NCBI RefSeq assembly: GCF_900112575.1
Contig: NZ_FOMH01000003.1
Coordinates: 124,001 to 188,000 of the forward strand
Direction of reading: 5' to 3'
DNA: 64,000 nucleotides
From: Flavobacterium phragmitis
Lineage (GTDB): Bacteria > Bacteroidota > Bacteroidia > Flavobacteriales > Flavobacteriaceae
A model generated the notes under the pieces. That model was not told the DNA's origin and ran no database searches. It saw only the letters and a program-made list of their open reading frames with translations. Positions 17,399-24,934 of the stretch are shown here, piece after piece. The first letter of the stretch is position 1. The number at the start of each line of letters is the position of its first letter. Position numbers and translations under genes: made by a program.

Positions 17399-18496
17399 TT
17401 ACTTTACGAAGATTTCTTTCAACTGACCAATTACGTTTCCACCGCCTGAAATGGTGATTTCACCAATCTTATCGGCGATTTTTTCAACGTATTCCATCTC
17501 TTTCAACTTCCACAACATTTCGTTTTCTTCCATCAGCTTCGCTGTGTTTAACAAACTTCTTGTTGAAGCAGTTTCTTCTCTTCTCATGATGCTGTTCGCC
17601 TGTGCTTTTTTCTCCGCAACCAAAACCTGATTCATAATCTCTTTCATATCGCCTGGAAGAATTACATCTCTAATTCCGGCATCTGAAATTTTTAATCCTA
17701 AGTTTTCGATTTTTGAAGCCACTTCTGCCAGAATTTCTTCGGCAATAGCATCTTTTTTGTTTAACAATTCATCCAAGGTCAAACCTCCGATAAAAGCTCT
17801 TAAAGCCAATTGCATTGCTACATACAACTGCTTTTCAAAGTCCTTGTTTTCTATCAAAGCTTTCATGATATCAACCACCTGGTATCTCACAAAGAAATTG
17901 ATTCTCAATCCCGCTTTATCTTTAGTCAACAATTCCTGACCTGATATTTCAACTTGCTGTTGTCTCATATCGATTGTTTTTACTTCGATTGTAATCGCGT
18001 TGTTCCAGAAGTAATGCGTTCCAGATTTCAACTCTTTTACAAAAGCTCCGTTCACAAACAACAATGCTTTATCATTGCTCGCTACAATAAACTTTCTTAC
18101 GAAGTATCTCATTTTCACATTTTCCAATAAGTTTACCTTAACGTCTTCTGTGATTTCGATTTTTGACAAATCAGCTTTTGTGAATTCATTTTTCACAATT
18201 CCTTTCCAGAAAGCATATCTTCCTGGCGTTAAAACTTCTTTAAAGTTTCCGTTTACAAACTGTAATACAATTTCGTTATCGGCAACCTCAACAATTTCAA
18301 GCATTGAAGCCAAAACTTCATTTTCCAATAAAATGTTCAATTCAAATGGAGTCTGAAAAACGGCATTCATATCGTAAATCAACACATTTTTGTTTCCAAA
18401 AATCCAGTGCAAACCTTCTTCTAATACTTTAATTAATTTTCTGTTCTCGAAGACCAAGCCCACTTGGTATGCTCCGATATTAATTTTCTTTATCAT
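17399..18496 (-). CDS. Slipin / SPFH (band 7) family protein
   Basis: 365 residues. Two band-7-like stretches are visible: residues about 5-120 (G-A-Y-Q-V-G-L-V-F-E-N-R, L-E-E-G-L-H-W-I-F-G) and the main SPFH core at about 130-285 (A-L-L-F-V-N-G-A, D-M-R-Q-Q-Q-V-E-I-S-G-Q-E, T-K-D-K-A-G-L-R-I-N, then G-I-R-D-V-I-L-P-G-D-M-K). A coiled-coil tail with A-E-K-K-A-Q-A-N follows. No N-terminal hydrophobic anchor is seen, so it may associate peripherally with membranes or assemble as rings. Band-7 genes recur beside RNA-ligase and RtcB loci. Here it follows the ATP-grasp gene and the tRNA-like cluster A on the same strand. Confidence 0.85.
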   Translation of the reverse strand: MIKKINIGAYQVGLVFENRKLIKVLEEGLHWIFGNKNVLIYDMNAVFQTPFELNILLENEVLASMLEIVEVADNEIVLQFVNGNFKEVLTPGRYAFWKGIVKNEFTKADLSKIEITEDVKVNLLENVKMRYFVRKFIVASNDKALLFVNGAFVKELKSGTHYFWNNAITIEVKTIDMRQQQVEISGQELLTKDKAGLRINFFVRYQVVDIMKALIENKDFEKQLYVAMQLALRAFIGGLTLDELLNKKDAIAEEILAEVASKIENLGLKISDAGIRDVILPGDMKEIMNQVLVAEKKAQANSIMRREETASTRSLLNTAKLMEENEMLWKLKEMEYVEKIADKIGEITISGGGNVIGQLKEIFVK

Positions 18497-18821
18497 TTTT
18501 ATTTTGTTGTAAGGTTTAAAGTTTCATGTTTTGAAATCTATAAAACCCCTATCCTCTATTTTCTTTATTCTATTTTCTATTCTCTTTATTCTATTTTATT
18601 TAAAGTCAAACGTCTTTACATTTAACTTATAACTTACTTAAGTAAAAAACCTCCTTGCCTTTATCCTCCGAAAAAAGCGGGTGAAAAGTTGTAATTTGTC
18701 TCCCTGAGTTGTTTGTGATTATCTTTTGTTTTTATGATCCCCAAATCATTTTAACAATCAAACCGAAAAGAAAACAAGTATTTCAAAAAACAATACTTCT
18801 CGCACTGGCTTTATCATGAGT

Positions 18822-18871
18822 GTGAAATTTCAGTCCCGTCCCGACACTTCGGGATGAAATCTTCATTTCAC
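18822..18871 (-). ncRNA. Structured RNA segment downstream of tRNA-like cluster A
   Basis: A 7-bp outer stem (GTGAAAT 18822-18828 with ATTTCAC 18865-18871) encloses a 5-bp hairpin CCCGA-CACT-TCGGG (18840-18853). It lies in the 823-base gene-free interval between the slipin and ATP-grasp genes. It may be part of the same long RNA as the tRNA-like modules; no known family is recognised. Confidence 0.35.
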
Positions 18872-18895
18872 TGACAAAGACAAATCAGTTTTTCT

Positions 18896-18977
18896 AACTG
18901 GTCATCTTTTCAAGAGTGATGGTCTCTACTGTTCACAGATTTTCAGTCTGTTGACTAGCCACTTGTCTAACCGAGTT
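18896..18977 (-). ncRNA. tRNA-like module A3 (degenerate, GAA anticodon-like loop)
   Basis: Read on the minus strand. A 5-bp anticodon-type hairpin, ACAGA-CTGAAAA-TCTGT (18935-18951), would show GAA (Phe) after U33. A D-like arm has GAC/GTC and loop AAGTGGCTA (18953-18967). A 4-bp AGAG/CTCT hairpin stands where the T arm should be but lacks TTCGA. AACT[C]GGT can pair with ACCAGTT as an acceptor with one bulge. Ten extra bases separate the third arm from the acceptor. This cannot be a normal tRNA. Confidence 0.4.
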
Positions 18978-18979
18978 AA

Positions 18980-19042
18980 AATCGGTGCAGGATTCGAACC
19001 TACGTAAACATTCTATTACTCTACCAACTGAGTTACCGCATT
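18980..19042 (-). ncRNA. tRNA-like module A2 (no anticodon arm)
   Basis: On the minus strand a canonical D arm (ACTC-AGTTGGTA-GAGT) and a T arm (GTAGG-TTCGAAT-CCTGC) are present. Only 14 bases lie between them, too few for an anticodon arm. The acceptor can form as AAT[G]CGGT with ACCGATT, a bulged 7-bp stem. Alternatively each acceptor strand pairs into a linker hairpin with the neighbouring module (see findings). About 63 nt in all. Confidence 0.45.
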
Positions 19043-19147
19043 ACTGCGGATGGGAATCGAACCCATGACACATAGATCGTGAGATAGTTTTTTGGAAAAC
19101 CATCAAAACCTCCAAATCAAGTTGCATAGAAAAACATAATCCGCGGT
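19043..19147 (-). ncRNA. tRNA-like module A1 (expanded D region)
   Basis: On the minus strand a perfect T arm, ATGGG-TTCGATT-CCCAT (19050-19066), is followed by acceptor strand CCGCAGT. That strand pairs, 6 of 7, with ACCGCGG at 19141-19147. About 59 bases separate the 5' acceptor from a weak CAC/GTG anticodon-like hairpin, and no canonical D arm is seen. It is the first of three tandem modules in the gap between the ATP-grasp and slipin genes. Confidence 0.35.
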
Positions 19148-19285
19148 TGCGAAAAGTTGCCTACAATGGTGCTATACAGAAACACTCAACTGGACTTGTT
19201 TGATATTTTTAAACAAAGCCTAAACTTTGTTGTATTTCAGTTTTTAAAAGAACTTCTTTTATTTCTTATTCAAATATTCAAATTA

Positions 19286-19309
19286 CACTGCGCAATTATT
19301 TTGCGCAGT
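19286..19309. terminator. Palindrome CACTGCGCAA-TTAT, terminator-like
   Basis: A perfect 10-bp stem with loop TTAT lies 11 bases downstream of the ATP-grasp stop on the minus strand. The same core (CTGCGCAA-TTAT-TTGCGCAG) recurs at 48101-48124 and in variant form at about 48014-48037, so it is a repeat that may double as a terminator. Confidence 0.55.
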
Positions 19310-19319
19310 GCAAAAGAAA

Positions 19320-20105
19320 TTAGTTAATCCATTCGATAACAGTTGACAAATAAACTTGTCGCACCTCTTCAAATCGGGTTATATTAGGGATATGATTTAC
19401 TTCTAATAAATATTTAGTACCATCTTTGGCTACGATGTAATCGTTTCCAATCATATCCATTTGCAAAGTGTTCCTGATATGAATCGTATCCTCTAACAAG
19501 TCCTGATCTACAGTCATAAAAGTAGCATCGTCCGGATGAATCGATTTTAACCAGTCGTCGCCTTCCAGTTTAATCTGCCAATAGGTATCGCCAATCATCA
19601 TGATTCGAACTGCTTCGCCTTCGTAAAAAGGTTCGATGGTAGCAGTAAATTCACTTTCCCACTCTCCTGTAAAACGATGTTTGTTTTCGCCACAATGCCA
19701 GTTTCCCCATTTCGCAACAGTATCACCCGTTGTATTGACAGAAGCGCCAGCACTTACAAATCCGCGTGGAGCACTAAATCTAGAAAGAGATAAAGCTTTT
19801 ACCAGACAAGGAATCTTAAATCGGCAATCCAGCATCGCAGAGGCTTTTGGATAACAATCTCCTCCCCAGATCGCAAGACCTGCAATAAAGTCAAAGTCAT
19901 TATCATAAATTCCGTAATAGACCACTTTATCAACCGGCAACATGCCAATTCCGTTAGATTTTTCCATATAAAGAATCTCATCTTTTACTACAATTTTTGG
20001 TATCGACTGATGCCAGATAATATGTCCTGAATATTGTGCTTTTATGATGTCATATTCTTCTTGTTCAATTCCAACAAGCGCTATTCTATTGTATAAATGT
20101 TTCAT
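19320..20105 (-). CDS. ATP-grasp domain protein
   Basis: 261 residues. The C-terminal two thirds show an ATP-grasp fold: E-A-V-R-I-M-M-I-G-D-T-Y-W-Q-I-K at about 166-181, then a distal D-M-I-G-N-D-Y-I-V-A-K-D-G-T-K-Y-L-L-E-V-N-H, whose Asp, Glu and Asn fit the Mg-ATP ligands. ATP-grasp enzymes join a carboxylate to an amine or thiol through an acyl phosphate, so an amide- or ester-type ligation is the expected chemistry; the substrate is unknown. It follows the RNA ligase gene by 195 bases on the same strand and precedes tRNA-like cluster A. That makes modification of an RNA or of a translation-related substrate a reasonable guess, no more. Confidence 0.75.
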   Translation of the reverse strand: MKHLYNRIALVGIEQEEYDIIKAQYSGHIIWHQSIPKIVVKDEILYMEKSNGIGMLPVDKVVYYGIYDNDFDFIAGLAIWGGDCYPKASAMLDCRFKIPCLVKALSLSRFSAPRGFVSAGASVNTTGDTVAKWGNWHCGENKHRFTGEWESEFTATIEPFYEGEAVRIMMIGDTYWQIKLEGDDWLKSIHPDDATFMTVDQDLLEDTIHIRNTLQMDMIGNDYIVAKDGTKYLLEVNHIPNITRFEEVRQVYLSTVIEWIN

Positions 20106-20300
20106 AACTTTTACTTTTTAATGTTACTTTTTTTTGCCACTAAGGCTCAAAGGCACAAATATTTAATTTAATTTGATTCTTTCATTTTGTGACTTTGCGT
20201 GAAAATTGCTCGCCAGCTTTCTTAAATTACTTTGTCAATATCTCGCAAAGACATATTTTTTTTATTTACTTATATCTTTGAACCTTTGTGGCAAACTCCT

Positions 20301-20870
20301 TTAAACTACTTCCATTTTTAATCGTTTAATACCAAAATCTGATTTTCTTAATTTGCACATTCTATCGTCTGAAATATGGTGGAAAACAATTCCCTCAATA
20401 TCATTTTCTGATAAGAACATTTTCAATTCATCAAAATCAAAACTTAGAGAATCAAATACTTCTGAACCGTGTTTAACTAAAGTATGTTTTTCTAAGTTTT
20501 CAGGGTTACCCTGCACTTTTGGCCCGCATAATTCGTAGGTTCCATCTGCTTTCAATTCTAAATGATCAAAACCTTCAAAGAAATGTTTATCCTCAGATTT
20601 TACCCGATCACATTTTACCCAGTGCGGATGGTGTCCCGTAATTAAATCGGCTTCCTGACACGGAATCGCATTTGCCGGAATCGAACGTCCTTTTTTAGCA
20701 TCAAATCGTTTGAATAATTCTCCACCAATAATTGCTACCGCTGTACCGTCAAATTTTCTGGTTGCAATTGCTTCACCGTTCATTACCCAGGCATTTTCTG
20801 CGTTTAACTTGTTTATTACTCTCGCTAAATCGTTTGGATTTTTAACGAATAATGTGCTTATCTTTTTCAT
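20301..20870 (-). CDS. RNA ligase family protein (DUF5565-like nucleotidyltransferase)
   Basis: 189 residues, a compact ligase core. The nucleotidyltransferase motif I is R-K-F-D-G-T with the adenylated lysine at K39 and D41-G42. It is followed by a motif like L-F-K-R-F-D-A-K-K-G-R. Motif IV appears as D-I-E-G-I-V-F-H, and motif V as K-L-R-K-S-D-F-G-I-K-R near the C-terminus. Such enzymes seal RNA ends through enzyme-AMP and RNA-AMP intermediates. It lacks an additional C-terminal domain, so it is a minimal ligase. Upstream on the same strand lie three tRNA-like sequences (21052-21367) and downstream the ATP-grasp gene. It is distinct in mechanism from RtcB at 43.6 kb. Confidence 0.8.
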   Translation of the reverse strand: MKKISTLFVKNPNDLARVINKLNAENAWVMNGEAIATRKFDGTAVAIIGGELFKRFDAKKGRSIPANAIPCQEADLITGHHPHWVKCDRVKSEDKHFFEGFDHLELKADGTYELCGPKVQGNPENLEKHTLVKHGSEVFDSLSFDFDELKMFLSENDIEGIVFHHISDDRMCKLRKSDFGIKRLKMEVV

Positions 20871-21051
20871 CTTTATTTTTTTTAGTTTGCCACTAAGGCA
20901 CTAAGGCTCAAAGTTTTTTTTTGACACTTTGTGCAAATATTTCTCTCTACTACATCTTTAAAATCTCTCACAAAGTCGCAATGTTTTCTTTTTTATATCT
21001 TGCTTTTTAAATCTTTGTGACTTCGTGTCTTTGTGGCATTTTCAATATTTG

Positions 21052-21123
21052 TCTGGGAAGCAAGATTCGAACCTGCGACCTCCCGCGTCCAAGGCGGGTA
21101 AACAACCACCGTTATCTTCCCAG
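21052..21123 (-). tRNA. tRNA-like B1, UGG (Pro-like) anticodon
   Basis: 72 nt on the minus strand, no encoded CCA. Acceptor CTGGGAA/TTCCCAG is perfect. The anticodon arm is CCCGC-CTTGGAC-GCGGG with U33 and anticodon UGG. The T arm is GCAGG-TTCGAAT-CTTGC. The D arm is weak (3 bp, loop lacking A14), there is no base 26, and bases 8-9 are GA rather than UA. The scaffold does not look like an ordinary bacterial tRNA-Pro. It lies 181 bases upstream of the RNA ligase gene, same strand. Confidence 0.6.
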
Positions 21124-21203
21124 TTTTTTCAAAGATCCTGAGGTGCTAAGGCTTAAAAACTTAGTATCTTAGATTCTTAGAACCTTAACATCTTTAAAAA
21201 AAG

Positions 21204-21276
21204 CGGTTCATACGGGAATCGAACCCGTTTCTCCCGAGAGACAATCGGGAAGGTTAGCCAGTAACCCCAATGAACC
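21204..21276 (-). tRNA. tRNA-like B2, GUC (Asp-like) anticodon
   Basis: 73 nt on the minus strand. Acceptor GGTTCAT/ATGAACC is perfect with discriminator G, as in tRNA-Asp. The D stem is GGTT/AACC. The anticodon arm is CCCGA-TTGTCTC-TCGGG with U33 and GUC. The T arm is ACGGG-TTCGATT-CCCGT. Departures from a normal tRNA are three bases (TGG) instead of two between acceptor and D arm, two bases after the D arm, a 4-base variable loop and no encoded CCA. It is the most nearly complete member of cluster B. Confidence 0.62.
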
Positions 21277-21296
21277 TGTTCCTTCTAGAGAACGTG

Positions 21297-21367
21297 TGAT
21301 TTTGGAAGGATTCGAACCTTCATCCTGCTGTTATGCACTGCTATTCTACCAATTGAAATACAAAATC
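21297..21367 (-). tRNA. tRNA-like B3, no anticodon stem
   Basis: 71 nt on the minus strand. Acceptor GATTTTG/CAAAATC, bases UA at 8-9, a D arm with loop AATTGGTA and a perfect T arm GAAGG-TTCGAAT-CCTTC are all present. The 22 bases where the anticodon arm should be do not form a five-pair stem in any register I tried; only TGC/GCA pairs. It is the most 5' member of cluster B. Confidence 0.52.
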
Positions 21368-21500
21368 ATTTATTTTTTCTTTTTACCACAATCCCAAAAG
21401 CTATCGGGACTAAAACTTAAAGTTTTCTTTTCTTTAAAGCTTATTAAATCTTTGCGACTTTGTGCCTTTGTGGCTTTGTGGCAAAACTATAGGCATAAAA

Positions 21501-21524
21501 AAAGCACCCGATCAAAGGTGCTTT
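21501..21524 (-). terminator. Terminator of the 31-residue ORF
   Basis: The stem AAAGCACC/GGTGCTTT with an 8-base loop is followed on the minus strand by a T run. It lies 26 bases after the stop of the small ORF at 21551-21646. Confidence 0.75.
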
Positions 21525-21550
21525 ACAAAATTCAACGTGATATAACTATC

Positions 21551-21646
21551 CTATTGCCTATATTGATGCACCTGCATTGTGAAACGTCCAAGATCAAATC
21601 TTGCGTTTACTGGTAATCCGTATGATATTTTATTTTGTAAAGCCAT
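21551..21646 (-). CDS. 31-residue ORF in its own transcription unit
   Basis: ATG at 21646-21644, TAG at 21553-21551; the protein begins M-A-L-Q-N-K-I-S-Y-G-L-P-V-N-A-R and ends H-Q-Y-R-Q. It has a promoter-like pair upstream (21716-21748), a 7-bp leader hairpin (21687-21693 with 21699-21705) and a rho-independent terminator directly after it. The unit is therefore a discrete short transcript of about 210 nt. No family is recognised; it might instead be a small RNA with an incidental ORF. Confidence 0.45.
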   Translation of the reverse strand: MALQNKISYGLPVNARFDLGRFTMQVHQYRQ

Positions 21647-21715
21647 TTTATATGCTGTATTATATTTTAAAAATTCTTGTTATTATTTGAAACGTTGTGT
21701 TTCAATTTTGTTCGG

Positions 21716-21748
21716 CAAAGATAATGTCGAAAAAATCATATTTCCAAA
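21716..21748 (-). promoter_or_regulatory. Promoter of the 31-residue ORF
   Basis: On the minus strand TATCTTTG (21716-21723) matches the -7 box TAnnTTTG, with TTTG 21 bases upstream (21745-21748). A leader hairpin, TTGAAAC-loop-GTTTCAA, follows at 21687-21705. Confidence 0.55.
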
Positions 21749-22018
21749 TATTTTTTAAGATTATTTTTCTGATTATCAACAAGTTAAAGTCAAAATTAAA
21801 GCAAAGAAATTCCTGTCCGCAAACTGGTGCAGATTCATCTTTTTATCAAATGACTGTTACTCATTAGATTACTTCTCAAGATTATATTTCGCTATTTTGA
21901 TTAATCATTAAACATTTGGTCAATTATTTTTTTAGTTTTTTTAGTTAATACTTCTTTTTAATCATTTTTCAATCTCCTTTTTGTACTATTCGACGAAATC
22001 AAATTGTCTAAAAACAAA

Positions 22019-22046
22019 AAAAGCGTCCTACAATGTGGACGCTTTT
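22019..22046 (-). terminator. Terminator of the 32-residue ORF
   Basis: The stem AAAAGCGTCC/GGACGCTTTT has an 8-base loop, with a T run on both strands. It lies about 30 bases after the stop of the ORF at 22077-22175. Confidence 0.75.
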
Positions 22047-22076
22047 TTGATTTTATGATGAGTTTGACTCTAAATT

Positions 22077-22175
22077 TTACATTTTAATTTCATAAAAATA
22101 CATATAGCATCCTGATACTTTAGCCGGAAATGATCCTGCTAAGTGGTCAAAATATTTTGCTATTGAAAGTCTCAT
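22077..22175 (-). CDS. 32-residue ORF with own terminator
   Basis: ATG 22175-22173, TAA 22079-22077. The protein begins M-R-L-S-I-A-K-Y-F-D-H-L-A-G-S-F and ends Y-E-I-K-M, with one Cys near the middle. A longer reading from 22259 is possible but would begin upstream of the -7-like box TACATTTG (22204-22211), so I use the inner ATG. It parallels the unit at 21551-21646 in size, strand, promoter box and terminator, though sequence similarity between the two peptides is weak. Function unknown. Confidence 0.42.
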   Translation of the reverse strand: MRLSIAKYFDHLAGSFPAKVSGCYMYFYEIKM

Positions 22176-22203
22176 ATGTATTTTTCTGTTTTTAATTATG
22201 GAG

Positions 22204-22211
22204 CAAATGTA
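22204..22211 (-). promoter_or_regulatory. Candidate -7 box TACATTTG
   Basis: On the minus strand it matches TAnnTTTG, 28 bases upstream of the 32-residue ORF. No clear -33 TTTG is seen at the expected distance. Confidence 0.4.
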
Positions 22212-22452
22212 GTATATTTTGTCATAATTTAACTTAGTAATTAAAATTAATTTTAACATATTTTATTAAAATCCTATTAACCACACTGAAATTCAACACT
22301 ATATAGTTCACCTAAATTTGAACTCATATCTTACGAATTCGCTTTCACGAAGACGTGGATTGAAACGGATTTTTTATTTTAATTGAATTGTTTTTCGCCA
22401 GAGATTCGTAAAGGCATTGTTGTTTAAATTGTTATTTGCGATAAGAACGCAA

Positions 22453-22650
22453 TTATTCTAACACTGAGAAATCCAACAAAGAAACAACAATTGAAACTAT
22501 AAAATGAGCACATATTGCTATCAGTAATTTTTTAGGAAAAACACCATAAAAAAAGAAAGCACCTCCAATTATACCTAAATGAATCTGTTTAAAACACAAT
22601 AGAATGTATTTTGAAGAAAGACTATTCAATAGGCTTGTAATTTCCAGCAT
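22453..22650 (-). CDS. Short hydrophobic ORF, possible gene remnant
   Basis: 65 codons with two hydrophobic stretches (H-L-G-I-I-G-G-A-F-F-F-Y-G-V-F and L-L-I-A-I-C-A-H-F-I-V-S-I-V-V-S-L-L). It could be a small membrane protein or the remnant of a longer one. No family is recognised, and the start has no supporting signal. The surrounding 22212-22746 stretch otherwise holds only AT-rich sequence and a repeat fragment near 22340. Confidence 0.25.
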   Translation of the reverse strand: MLEITSLLNSLSSKYILLCFKQIHLGIIGGAFFFYGVFPKKLLIAICAHFIVSIVVSLLDFSVLE

Positions 22651-22746
22651 TCCTGAATTATGACTTTTATCATTTTATATCTCAATAATGTGATTTATTT
22701 TTGTTTAAATAATTCGGGAAATGTTTTAATTTAAATTCATAATATC

Positions 22747-23577
22747 ATGAAAGTAATCAAACATTCAGGTCACGTTGTGCCATTTGATATTGAAAAACTA
22801 AAAAATTCACTTCAAAAATCAGGCGCTTCACCCGATCTTATTGAAAAATGCCTAAACCAAATACAAGACCAAATCTATGATGGGATTACAACCAAACAGA
22901 TTTATAAATTGGCCTTTGCTATTTTAAAAAAAGCCGCGAGCGGAGATGCAGCACGTTACAATCTCCGATCTGCTTTACAAATGCTGGGTCCAGACGGTTT
23001 TTTCTTTGAAAAATTTATTTCGCTTTTATATGCAGAGGAAGGTTATAAAACCAAAACAAATTTAATCCTGCAAGGAAAATGTGTCTCACATGAAGTAGAC
23101 ATAGTGCTCAAAAAAGAGAATCGAATCTCGATGATTGAATGTAAATTTCACAATAGTCGAGAAAAGTCTTCAGATGTAAAAGTTCCAATGTACATTCTTT
23201 CTCGTTTTAATGATCTTCAAACCAAACAGCACACTCTTTTTTCAAACAACGAAACCATTAACTCCTGTATTATTGTTACTAATAATCGTTTTACTAAAGA
23301 TGCTGAAACTTTTGCCAATTGCAGTAAAATAGAGCTTTTAAGCTGGGATTATCCCAAAAACAACAACATCAAAAATAAAATTGATGAAACGGCGCTCTAT
23401 CCTATCACCTGTCTTACAACGTTATCACTGTTCGAAAAGGAGCAATTACTTATCCTAAATATAATACTTGCAAAGGATTTAATTACGAACTCAGAAAGTC
23501 TTTATAAAATTGGTCTTAAGGAAAAACGAATTAAAAACATACTAAAGGAAGCCTCTCAAATTTGTAAACTTATTTAA
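22747..23577 (+). CDS. ATP-cone and restriction-endonuclease-like protein
   Basis: 276 residues. Residues 1-90 form an ATP-cone (V-I-K-H-S-G-H-V-V-P-F-D-I-E-K-L, then I-Y-D-G-I-T-T-K-Q-I-Y), the nucleotide-sensing domain of ribonucleotide reductases and NrdR. Residues about 95-200 are an Mrr-like PD-(D/E)xK nuclease: an Asp in H-E-V-D-I-V-L-K-K and E-C-K in S-M-I-E-C-K-F-H. The C-terminal 70 residues are helical and end in a segment resembling a helix-turn-helix. The MBL gene starts 1 base after its stop, so the two are coupled. A nucleotide-gated nuclease is the plain reading; the target is unknown. Confidence 0.8.
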   Translation: MKVIKHSGHVVPFDIEKLKNSLQKSGASPDLIEKCLNQIQDQIYDGITTKQIYKLAFAILKKAASGDAARYNLRSALQMLGPDGFFFEKFISLLYAEEGYKTKTNLILQGKCVSHEVDIVLKKENRISMIECKFHNSREKSSDVKVPMYILSRFNDLQTKQHTLFSNNETINSCIIVTNNRFTKDAETFANCSKIELLSWDYPKNNNIKNKIDETALYPITCLTTLSLFEKEQLLILNIILAKDLITNSESLYKIGLKEKRIKNILKEASQICKLI

Positions 23578-23578
23578 A

Positions 23579-24934
23579 ATGAAAATAAAATTTATAGGTG
23601 GATCCGGAACCGTTACTGGCTCGAAAACACTAATAGAAAGCGCTGGTGTAAGAATACTAATTGATTGCGGATTGTTTCAAGGTCTTAAAGCATTGCGAGA
23701 ACTCAATTGGCAACCTTTACCCATTTTACCCTCCAGTATTGATTATGTTCTGCTAACTCATGGTCATCTAGATCATTGTGGCTGGTTGCCAAGGTTAGTA
23801 GCGCAGGGTTTTAAGGGTAAAATATATTGCACCAATCCAACTAAATCTGTAGCAGAGCTTGTCCTTTTGGATAGTGCTAAAATTCAGGAGGAGGAAGCGT
23901 ATTCTGCCAACAAAAAACACTATTCTAAACATGAAAAAGCAGAGCCTTTATATACCGTGGAGCAGGCGAAAGAAGTTTTTCCTTTTTTTAAAATAGTACA
24001 ACAAAATACTCCCATAATTCTGGATAATGATATCGAAGCTGTTTTTTCAACTTCGGGACATATTATAGGCGCCTGTAGCATTACATTAAACATCGAGGGC
24101 AAAACTTTGGTATTCTCTGGAGATATAGGACGCGATAATGATGTTTTGATGTTTCCTCCAACAAAACCTGTACTGGGCGATTACTTTTTTTTAGAAAGTA
24201 CTTATGGAAATCGTCTGCATCCTGATCTCGATGTAAAAAAAGAGCTGGAAAACTATATCAATACAACAATACAACAAAATGGAACTGTTATTATCCCAGG
24301 ATTTGCTGTTGAAAGAGCACAATCCATAATGTATCTTTTATGGCAACTTAAAACCGAAAGAAGAATACCAAATGTACCCTATATTCTCGACACACCAATG
24401 GGCGCTAATGTATTGAACGTTTTCCTGGAAAATAAACAATGGCACAAGCTCTCGCTCACTGATTGTTATGAAATGTGCAAAATGTTCCGAATAATTTCTG
24501 AATTTGAAGATACTTTGCGCATTATAGAAGATCCGCAACCTAAAGTAATTATCGCTGCGAGCGGAATGGCTACGGGAGGAAGAGTACTATCTTATTTTGA
24601 ACATTATATAGGGCTTACAACAACAACCGTCATAATTGTGGGATATCAGGCTGAAGGTACACGTGGCAGAAAACTTATAGAGGGAGCTCAAGAAATCAAA
24701 ATATACGGAAACTATTATGATGTAAAAGCAAAGATTGTTCAAATAGAGGGACTCTCTGCCCATGGTGATCAGGAAGATTTGTTAAATTGGCTTTCTATTT
24801 TAAAAACTGCTCCAAAATGTATTTATTTAGTTCATGGTGAAAATCAAGCCGCCGACGAACTAAGATTTAAAATCCAGGAACGATATGGCTATTCATGTAG
24901 AGTTCCGTTGATGGGAACTGATATAGAAATCTAA
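23579..24934 (+). CDS. MBL-fold beta-CASP RNase-like hydrolase
   Basis: 451 residues. Metallo-beta-lactamase motifs: H-G-H-L-D-H at about 60-65, a His in T-S-G-H-I-I-G-A, and Asp in F-S-G-D-I-G-R. The beta-CASP region follows, with G-F-A-V-E-R-A-Q, A-S-G-M-A-T-G-G-R-V and L-S-A-H-G-D-Q-E-D-L. A C-terminal V-H-G-E-N-Q-A-A-D-E-L segment completes the family pattern seen in CPSF73-like and archaeal RNases. It should cleave or trim RNA with zinc. It is coupled to the ATP-cone nuclease and converges with the P-type ATPase gene, with the two stop codons overlapping by 4 bases. Confidence 0.9.
   Translation: MKIKFIGGSGTVTGSKTLIESAGVRILIDCGLFQGLKALRELNWQPLPILPSSIDYVLLTHGHLDHCGWLPRLVAQGFKGKIYCTNPTKSVAELVLLDSAKIQEEEAYSANKKHYSKHEKAEPLYTVEQAKEVFPFFKIVQQNTPIILDNDIEAVFSTSGHIIGACSITLNIEGKTLVFSGDIGRDNDVLMFPPTKPVLGDYFFLESTYGNRLHPDLDVKKELENYINTTIQQNGTVIIPGFAVERAQSIMYLLWQLKTERRIPNVPYILDTPMGANVLNVFLENKQWHKLSLTDCYEMCKMFRIISEFEDTLRIIEDPQPKVIIAASGMATGGRVLSYFEHYIGLTTTTVIIVGYQAEGTRGRKLIEGAQEIKIYGNYYDVKAKIVQIEGLSAHGDQEDLLNWLSILKTAPKCIYLVHGENQAADELRFKIQERYGYSCRVPLMGTDIEI

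Noticed and set aside
21296..21616. 106-codon plus-strand ORF
   Set aside because: It overlaps tRNA-like B3, an intergenic repeat and the terminator and ORF of the small minus-strand unit; a shadow frame.
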